DNA of 64,000 nucleotides from Anaeramoeba flamelloides (lineage: Eukaryota > Metamonada > Anaeramoebidae). Both the position numbers and the translations under genes were made by a program. The stretch is taken from positions 5,952,001 to 6,016,000 of the forward strand of contig JANTQA010000026.1 of NCBI GenBank assembly GCA_027625915.1, given 5' to 3'. The notes below the pieces were generated by a model, which had not been told where the DNA came from, did no database searches, and saw only the letters and a list, made by a program, of their open reading frames with translations. Positions 13,137 through 22,100 of this stretch are shown here, one piece after another (the stretch's first letter is position 1; each line of letters begins with the position of its first letter).

Positions 13137-16100
13137 CTTTGTATTTTTATTACATTTTGGAATAAATTCAATTTTTTTTTTTAAAAAAATAAACTAACCG
13201 AGGTTTTTGAAATAATTTTCTAATATTCAAAGAAAATTGATTGTAAATAAATAAAAAACTGAAAAAAAGAACAAAAAATATTTTTTTTCAAGCTAAATAT
13301 TCTTCTATAAAAAAAAAAAGAAATTCATATATTTCATATCGTTTTTAGATGCATTCCTTGCACTTCTACCCTGGAATTTTAGACGAATGTTAATAAAAAA
13401 ATGTTTTTTTAATTTTTTATGCTTTTCTCAAAAAGACATAACAGCCACCAAGGTGTGATTTTAATATAAAAAATCGGGCTTATGCTTCATAAAACCATTA
13501 ATTCTTTTGAAGAAATCAACTGTTTGATTTTGAATCTTTCTGTCTTTTGTCGGTCCTGAATAAGAATTAGAATAAAAACCCTCTTCATTTATGGGGTTTA
13601 TCCAATTCTTGAGGGGATTGGCCAGATCCGCTCTCTCACTTGGTTCAATAATATCTCTAATTCAAATAAGTGTTTTGGGGTGTGTCAAAAAGTGCCATAG
13701 AGTGCTGTCAAGTGCATAGCTTTTCCAAAATTCAAAAGAATGTAGTAAAATCAAAGTTTTTTCTCAATTCTTTTAAATTCTGGAAAAGATAACTATTGTT
13801 TTCTTGAAGATTTCTGTTTTATTCTGAAGTGTTCTAGGTTTTTTTTACTTTTTGAAATAAACAAAAAATTTTAATAAATTTTCGGTTTATTACAAAAAGT
13901 AAAAAAACCTAACGAAAATCTATTGATTTTACATATAAAATAGAAAACCTCAAAAAAACCTAACGAAAATCTATTGATTTTCCAAATAAATAGAAAACTC
14001 AAGAAAACCTAGAACACTTCAGAATAAAACAGAAAACACAAGAAAACCTAACTGCTGTTTTTTTATTTCTTAAATTAAAAAAAAACTAACGACCCTTATC
14101 CAAAATTTAAAAGAATTGAGAAAAAACTTTGATTTTACTCCATTCTTTTGAATTCTGTAAAACATAGGTAATTAACAACACTTTACGGTCCATTTCTCTG
14201 ATTATTAATGGCAAATTAGCAATTTAGATGGGAAGAAAAAAATATATACTGAAATCCAGCAAGTTCCAAGGTTTTTTTTTGGTTGAAAAAGTAAAAAGAA
14301 AAATAAAAAAAAAAGTAAAAAATTGAAAAGAAAGTTAAAAAAGAAAAATAAAAATAATATCTCAAGGATTTTGTAATAATCAACAATAATTAAAAAATCA
14401 AAAAAAAAAAAAAACAATACTAGCTTACATTAAGAGAATCCTTAATCACAACCATGATCCTTTTGGTTTATTTAATTTCTGATTTTAATCAATAATGAAT
14501 GTTCAGTTGAGAGGTAATTGTTTAATTGTTGTGATAACTTTTTTTTCCTCGTTGATCGAATTTGTTTACTTTAGCTTTGTAATTTTTTTTCTTTACTTTT
14601 TCTTTTTTATTTTAAAGCTATTCATAATATCATATCTCAGGGATTCAGTATTAGCAAGTAACTACTTATATTTTTTTTTCATTTGTAACTCTTCTTCCTA
14701 ATAAAAAGAAAATTCAGCCAGGGAAAAAATGGAAAAAATAAAAATCAAGATTCTTAGTTTCATATCAGATTTCGATAAAATTAATAATTTTATATTATTT
14801 ATTCAAATTTAATGGTTACAGACGAAAGAATATAAGCTTGAAATAGCTATAAAAGAAAAATATTTAAAATATCAAAATTCTTATTCTCAAAACATATTTT
14901 GATAGATATGAACAAAAAATAAAAAAAAAAAAAAAAACAATTCTTTTTCATATAAAATATCACAATCATAATGGTGGAGCTTTTATATTTTGATTATATA
15001 AATCAATAATAACTTTGGAAACAAAATTTGAATACATTATTACAAAAAAATTGAATTTTAAAAAAATAAAATAAAATCAAATTCAAATATATATACATAT
15101 AAGCTATTTCCAAAAAAGAGTGCAAATTTTATTTTAAAATATCTTTATTAAACCCAATACTAATAAAACTCATTAAATATCCAAATTTGCTATTTCTCAG
15201 AAATAGATTCTTAATAATAATCCAATTTGTTTGTTAGTATTGCCATTACATTAATAAAATATATTAAAATTTCTGATCTCAGTTTTATATGATATTTTTT
15301 AGAGGCGAAAATTAGTGATTATTAAATTTTTTTTGATCATAAAAATCGTCTTCTTTAGGTTTTTAATCTAGACAAAATTTCCAATTGAAGGGAAATATTA
15401 TAAATTAATTTGATTGTTTGAAAAATCGTTTGTGTTCTTACTGTATTTTTTTTTTTTATTGAAATTGACTTTCATTATTTTGCTTTCTCCAAAAAAACTG
15501 TTTTTTTTTTTTTTGGAAATATTTTCATGAATATATTTTAAAATAAATCTCAGAGACATTTATTCAATCAGTAATAATATTTCACTTAATTTGATATTAC
15601 CAATTTATGAAAAGAAACATGAACGAAGATAATTTTATATAAAATATATAAAAAATTCCCACTTTTTTGCAAATACATTATATTATAAATAATTAGAATT
15701 CTTTTTATAAAGGTGTTACATTTTTTGTACAAACAATTATTTAAAAAATAATTTATACACAAAATTTAATTATAAAACTCAAAAACTTTACTTGTTTTAA
15801 CCATATTTCATTCTTTTTATTTCATTCTTTTTTATTTCAATTTAAAAAATCTTAAATCTTATTTCTCTGTTGTTTTTTTTTTCTTTTAATAACATTTCTA
15901 CATACATTAAAATCTTTAAAAAAAAACCCATTACATTCAAAAAATAAACAAAACAAACAAACAAAATTAATTAAATAGCTTATCAAATATTAAAAATTAT
16001 TTGTCAATTGTTAATATCTAAAGAAAATCATCAAAAAGATATGATTCAAAACAAAGGATTTCGAATTTTTTCATATATTTTTGAAAAAATCAATCCAAAG

Positions 16101-19100
16101 CATTTTAATCGGGCATTTTTAACGAGCATTGAACTTTTGACTACCAAAATAAAGTCCAAAGAATTATTAAAAAAATTAATTTTTAAATTTTTGTTAAATT
16201 TTGAAATCTGGATTTATTGTGATGCAAATATCCAATTCAATCTTTTTTCGATGATTCAAAAATTAATTTTATCAAACGAAAATTGCCCAATAATTAAAAT
16301 AACATATTTTTTAGAAGCCTTACATTTTTATTATTGGATTGAAAAGCATCCGTTATCTAGAGCCGTGCAACCAAAAATTGAATACAAAACCAAAAAAATA
16401 ATTGGGAAAAGACCAAATTCTGGTGATCTTCAAATATGTAGAATTCAATTATTACAATTAATTGAATTGATTATTTTAAAATTTAAAAGATCCAAAGATT
16501 TAATTCATTTAATGTGCTATTGTTCTCACATTACTAATTCAAATAAGGATATCGAGGAAATATTAAAATTGATAATTAATCTATTTACGCCTGCAGACAA
16601 TAATGATTTGTTAACATATAAAAGACCAAAAATGAATAAAATCTTATTGGCAACATTTGTCGAAAAATTAGATTTCTTTGAATGGGTTATTCAAATCTTA
16701 AAAAAAGAGAATGAACAAATCCAAATTTTATCTTTACAATTTTTAGTAAATCTAAATAAGGCAATGAAAAGATTTGATAGTTCTGAATTATTATTTACTA
16801 AAAAAAATATAGCATGGAGAGATTTTGAAGTGAATATTTTAAAATATCCCTTATTAAAAGAAAATATTGATTTTTGGTATTATTTATTAATTCATTCAAA
16901 TTTTGAAAGAAGGGATGAGAACAATCCCAATAATTTGGCAATAATCCAAGACAATGATAATCTAGAGAAGAAGAAGCAAATTTTAAATCCTAATATATTT
17001 CCTTTAATTGTTAAATTAATTACTAAATTCCCCAATAATAATGGTTTAATACTCTTAAAAAAAATAATATCTTTATTCCATTATTCTAACAACATTAAAA
17101 TATTTTTAACTTTGGGCAATTGGCAATCTATTCTATTATATCTGATCGCGCCATCGTTATTAAATGAAAATGATAGTTTTTTAACAAATAATTATTCCCA
17201 TGGAAATTATAATGAGAATGATCTTGATAAAAATGAAAATGAAGATATTAAAAAAATTTTAGCTAATGAATTAAATGTTAAAGAAATTATTCATATGTTA
17301 ATTGAAAAAAAATTTTCAAATGAAAATAAATTATCAAAAAAATTTTATCATATTGGAATAAATTTGTTTAACAAAATATTGATTTCTCAATTTATAAAAA
17401 ATGAATTTGGAAATGAAGTATTTCAAAATACATTAACATTATTAAAATTACAATTCCAAAATGAATTAATTTTTCAAAAAATTTCAACAAAAATAATAAT
17501 TGTATTACTGGCCGGTTTAAATAAAAAATTGTTAAAAATTGTCAAAAATATCAATAAAATTAAAACGGAAAATAGATTTAAACAAATATTTTTAAATAAT
17601 AAAATTTTAATTCAAAATTTATTTAAATTCACTATTTTTTTAGATGGTTATTTATTATATTTAAATTCAATGAAAAAAATTAAAAATTTACAAAATAAAT
17701 TATTGCAAAATAACGATCGCAAATTGGAATCAAAGAGATCAAAAAATGTTCAAAATAAAATTATTACAAATAATGAAGATTTAAATAAGTTTGGAAATGA
17801 TAAGGAGAAGGAACACAAAGATAAGAATAAGAATGAAAATGAAAATGAAAATGAAAATGAAAATGAAAATGAAAATGAAAATGAAAATGAAAATGAAAAT
17901 GAATATGAGAATGTGAATAAGAATAATTCAAAAAAGAATGAGAATAAAAATGAGAATGAGAATGAAAAATCAAGAAATAAAAAAATAAAGCAAAATAAAA
18001 AAACTGGGTTCAATTATCAAATAAAAACAATAATGATTTTGGAAGATTTTTTTTTAATTTTTCAAAAAATTTATTATTTTGATTCAAAATTTGATTTAAA
18101 AATAATTATTGATAAAAAAAAAAAAGAATTTGTTCATTTAATTAATTTAAATTTCAATTTAATCTATAATAAATATCATACTTTAAATGATTTTGAAAAA
18201 TATTTTGCGCAATGTAAATATTTGTTATCAAATTTAATTAAATTAAAAAATTATAATAATGATTTATTTGAAAAATGTTTATTTATTAATTTTTATAAAT
18301 TATTAAAACTATATTGGAAAACTCAAAACACTATATTGAAAATCAATACTAAGGGTGAAACAAATTCAAATTCACAAAAGCAATTTTTAAAAAACAAAAT
18401 AAATATTTTTGAAATTAACCAAGAAAAGCAAATGATTTTTGAATTTTTAAAAAATTATGTTTTAAAATATTTTAATTATTTTGTTATTTTTGTGAATACA
18501 ATTAGTAAAGAATTAAATTTCCCGAAAAAAAAAAAATTATTTGAAAAAAATTATAAAAATATTTTGTTTGATATTTTAAAAAAAAAAAAAAATTGGAAAA
18601 AATTTTTATTTGAATTAAAAAAAATATGGAAACAATCAATTATTAACCCAACAAAATTCTGGATTACTTTACAAACTGAAAATAATAATAAAAGTAATAA
18701 TAATAAAAATCTGAAGAATAATTTTCAAATGGAAGAATTAATTAATTTTCAAAAACCAGATCTGATTAAAGAAAAATGGGGGAAGAAGGGGCTAAAATTT
18801 AAAAGATTTTGGGAATCTCAATATCAAAAAAATGTTAGTCGATCTAAAATATCTTATAATTTGTGGAAAAAGTTATTTAAAAGTTTATCTACGGAAAGGG
18901 GCCCATGGGGGAAGGAATTAAATAATTATAATTTCTATAAATTAGAAAAATTTGAAGACAAATATCGGAGAAGGAGAAGATTTAAGAAAGAAAATGACCC
19001 CTTAAGTTTCAATGGGTATAATGCTAGAAGTAACCAGTGTGTTGGTGACAATGACACTGTGAATAAAAATGGCTTTAGTGGTGTTGGCTCGGAACGAAAT

Positions 19101-22100
19101 AAAAATATCAATGGCAAATTTAAGCAAAATGGTCATTATAATAATGAATTAATAAAATTTGAAAGATTACAGACACCACACTTTTTAAAACAAATTCCGG
19201 CAAGGAATATTAATTATACTGAAATTTTATTAAATCGACAAAATTCTCTTGAAGAAGACAATATCAACGAAATTAAATTGCAATTAAAAAAAAGAAATGA
19301 TAAAAAGAGAAGGAAAAAAAACAATATCAATAACTTTCAAAATTTAAATCGAGAACAAATATTAAAAATAAAAGCGGAAATGATCAGACCATTATATGTT
19401 ATTAAAGGTACATTTATCTTGACTACAATTTCAATTGAGTTTGAAAGAAATTTAGATTTGGATGAAAAAAAATCAAATAAAAATATTAATCAAATTAATT
19501 TAAAATTAAAAAAAAATTATTGGGTTTGGAGACTAGATCAAACTAAAAGCATTTATCAAAGAAGATATTGCCTAAGGCATATAGCATTGGAATTTTTTTT
19601 CCTTAATGGAGAAAATATTTTTTTTAATTTTAAATCAATAAGAAAAAAAAAAATAACATTATTTAAATTACTTGATTTAGATTTACCAATCAAAAATAGA
19701 AAATTACTTGAAAATTATGAACCTACCAAACTATTAAAAAAGGTTAATTATACCCAATTATGGAAAGAAAGAAAAATTTCTAATTTTGATTATTTAATGA
19801 AATTAAATACTTTAGCTGGTAGAACTTACAATGACCTATCACAATACCCCGTTTTCCCTTGGATTATTACAGATTATGAAAGCGAAAGTTTAGATCTCAA
19901 TGATCCAAAAATTTATCGCGATTTATCAAAGCCAATTGGTGCGTTAAATGAAAAAAGATTAAAAAATTATCTTGAAGTCTATAAATTTTGTAAGCATGAA
20001 TCGAATATTCCTCCGTTTTTGTATGGTAGTCATTATTCTAGTCTTTCAGTTCCTTTATTTTATTTAATTAGATTAGAACCTTTTACAACTTTGGCAATTG
20101 AGCATCAAGGTTTGAATTTTTTTTTTTTTTTTCCCGTTTTTTCATTTTATTTTTGTTTTTCTGTTTTTTCATTTTATTTTTTAACGAAATTTCTTTAAGC
20201 ATGAAAGTTATTTAAATTTTGAAAATAATACCTTTCTTTATTGTTTTGATTTGGAAACAATCACTTTATTATGTTATGAATTTGACCTGGAAGAACGAGA
20301 AATATGATATTGTTAAAAGTTATATAAGATGACACTGAGGAGTTCGAAGAACGATCATTAAGATCCTCTTAGCACTAGAACAATATCATATTTTTTAGTC
20401 TGGAAGGGGATCCAAAACGAAAAATTTTTAACTGGTGATTTTTGAACAAATGAAACAATATGAGATACTATTTATTTTTTGGAACTCAGAATCTAACTCT
20501 ACATAACAAGACAAAAAACGAAAAAAAACAATTTAAGCAAGTAAAAACTAATTTGTTATTTTTTAATGGTAATTTGAATATCTTTTTCTTCATAGGATCT
20601 TTTTCTCCCAATGGAGTTATCATAAACACTGAAGTTAAATTTTATATTTTCTCCATTGAGGATAAAACTTGATTTAAAATCCGACAGAAACAAACTAGAT
20701 CGTCCAACTTTTCAATGAGTCTCATCACCCTTTTTATTTCATGCTTGTTAAGCCAATATCCGAAGGCGATCAAACATAAAACCTATGGATCTATTCTGTA
20801 TTCTTAATAGTGAATAATTTTGAGCATTCGTTTAAAAATTCTTAACTTGACTTAACAAAAAAAAAAGTTTTTTTTTTTTTAAATTTGATGATAATTTATA
20901 AATGTTTTTTTCTCACTTTGAAAATCTTTCTATAAATGTTCTCTTCTCTTCTTTTTTCGAAGAAAAAAAAAAAACCAAATAATTTATTTTTTTTTTGAAA
21001 ATGAGATTGATATCTTTCGAACCAAAACAAAAAACACTGTTTGATTTTCGATATTCTTTTTAAACAAAGAAAGAGAATTCATTCAATTTCCAACCTTTAA
21101 GGGAAAATTGAAGGACTTTTTTCTAATCCATTTGTTGGAACAAATAATTGGGTTCCTTGAACCAAATTAATTTTCCAATTTCGTAAATCCTTGATCGCGG
21201 CGATCTTTTGGGATTTATGAGATTAAAAACGTTGTAAAAAAATTGGTTAAACTCTTTTAAAATAACTTTATCATTTTTAAAGTCGAATTTGTTAGTAAAA
21301 TACTTCTTATTTTATCCAAATAGAATTCAAAAAAAGATCAGAAAATTTTCATAATTACGAAAGGATTTCCCAAAATTTTTCCACGGTTACTACAATACCA
21401 CCCTAAACTTTCGAGTGTTCTCATCCTTTTCTTATCGGTGGTTATCAAGAATTATATCCTTTTAATTTTTACAAATAAAAAGTTTGAGTTTAAAAAAAAA
21501 ATACATCGCAAAAATAAACTAAATTTCATAATAAATGTCCCAATTTTTTTTTATTTTTTTTTATTTTTATTTTTAGACAAAAATCAATATCTCTAGTGTA
21601 TAGAACTGAATATTAAAATAGTATTTTTTTTATTATAATAGATAACTTCAATTTATAAAAATATTTATTTCCAAAATTGATTTTAAAAATGTCAATGATT
21701 TTGAAATCGAGTTTATAATAGCCACCTTCAAAAAGTGTGATAAAAAATGTTTCAAAAGTTATCTATAAAATAGATGACACACTTCTGTTGGACTTTTTTT
21801 AGCACTGTATTAAAAAAATTTTTGATCACAGTTTTTTTAAATGACTTTATTAATATTCAATTTAAAAACACAATCAAGTAAAATTAGGAAACTAGGAACA
21901 TTTAAAGAGAATTTTTGTTTATTTGATCGGTTCTTTTTGTTTTGTTTGTATTTTATGAAAAATTTATAAATTAAAGAAACACAAAAAGTAATTTTTTTCT
22001 GATTTAAATTTAGATATTCAAAAAGATATGTTTTGTATTTGCGAAAGGCTAAATCGTACAATTGAAACTACATGGAAAATAATTATAAAGAAAGACTATA

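Larger units (their letters stand above)
13093..15978. other. Intron of the neurobeachin-like gene (2,886 bases)
   Basis: The intron opens with GTAAAT followed almost at once by an uninterrupted run of about 38 T at 13099-13136. It ends in AAATAG at 15978. It contains a family M hairpin element (13725-14165), an R+F copy (14200-14735) and a family J element (15105-15675). No exon is needed inside, because flanking residues align with neurobeachin without a gap. Confidence 0.75.

Noticed and set aside
17750-18013. Minus-strand Ser/Phe and Ser/His repeat frames
   Set aside because: They are antisense reads of the coding GAAAAT repeat.
20298-20397. Possible tRNA or structured small RNA
   Set aside because: TTCGAAGAACGATC looked T-arm-like, but no acceptor stem, anticodon arm or promoter boxes fit. 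Inverted tips explain it as an element remnant.
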